DNA of 6,062 bases from Nitrospinaceae bacterium. Lineage in GTDB: Bacteria > Nitrospinota > Nitrospinia > Nitrospinales > VA-1. The stretch covers positions 1 through 6,062 of the forward strand of contig JAPYPM010000144.1 in the NCBI GenBank assembly GCA_029937635.1, written 5' to 3'. Shown piece after piece: positions 6,024 through 6,062 of this stretch. Position 1 is the first letter of the stretch. Each line of letters starts with the position of its first letter. Both the position numbers and the translations under genes were made by a program. Under the pieces are notes generated by a model that was given only the letters and a program-made list of their open reading frames with translations, did no database searches and was not told the origin of the DNA.

Positions 6024-6062
6024 TTTATAAACCTGCCCTAATTAATTTTCGGACAAAGTACA

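Noticed and set aside
6007..6031. Promoter with TTTACA at 6007-6012 and TATAAA at 6026-6031 for a gene beyond the window
   Set aside because: The spacer is only 13 bases, too short for a sigma-70 promoter, and no gene start is visible after it.

Overview
The window reads as a single-strand gene cluster from an AT-rich Gram-negative bacterium. Three of its proteins have lipoprotein signal peptides and two have ordinary Sec signal peptides, so the whole cluster appears to work in the cell envelope. No rRNA, tRNA or housekeeping gene is present to fix the lineage; a proteobacterial or Bdellovibrio-like origin is only a guess from lipoprotein style and base composition.

Layout. Bases 1-53 hold what looks like the last codons of an unrelated upstream gene, closed by a good intrinsic terminator at 61-91. 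A 97-base AT-rich leader carries a weak promoter candidate and a strong ribosome binding site. Then come five genes on the + strand with almost no gaps: lipoprotein A (189-896), lipoprotein B (899-1618), a small secreted protein C (1615-2292), a 980-residue secreted CHAT-family cysteine protease with TPR-like helical repeats (2293-5235), and lipoprotein D (5259-5996). Gaps are 2 bases, a 4-base ATGA overlap, 0 bases and 23 bases. The last 66 bases hold no recognisable gene.

How the genes may work together. The CHAT protein is the only one with a recognisable enzyme domain. Its His848/Cys893 dyad and the conserved blocks around it are intact, and Cys893 is the only cysteine in the protein. The four small proteins do not look alike at first sight, but they can be laid over one another: an early beta strand, a helix of about 25 residues, two or three beta strands, and a C-terminal amphipathic helix. 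This resembles the small alpha/beta envelope-lipoprotein folds of the YajG, TolB-N and CsgG-N type. The working model is an envelope protease complex: three outer-membrane-anchored proteins and one soluble relative scaffold, sense for, or are cleaved by a periplasmic CHAT-TPR protease. CHAT proteases are best known as cytosolic effectors, for example next to bacterial gasdermins or in type III-E CRISPR, so an exported one in a lipoprotein operon is the most unusual aspect of this window. Its substrate, trigger and physiological role cannot be read from the sequence.
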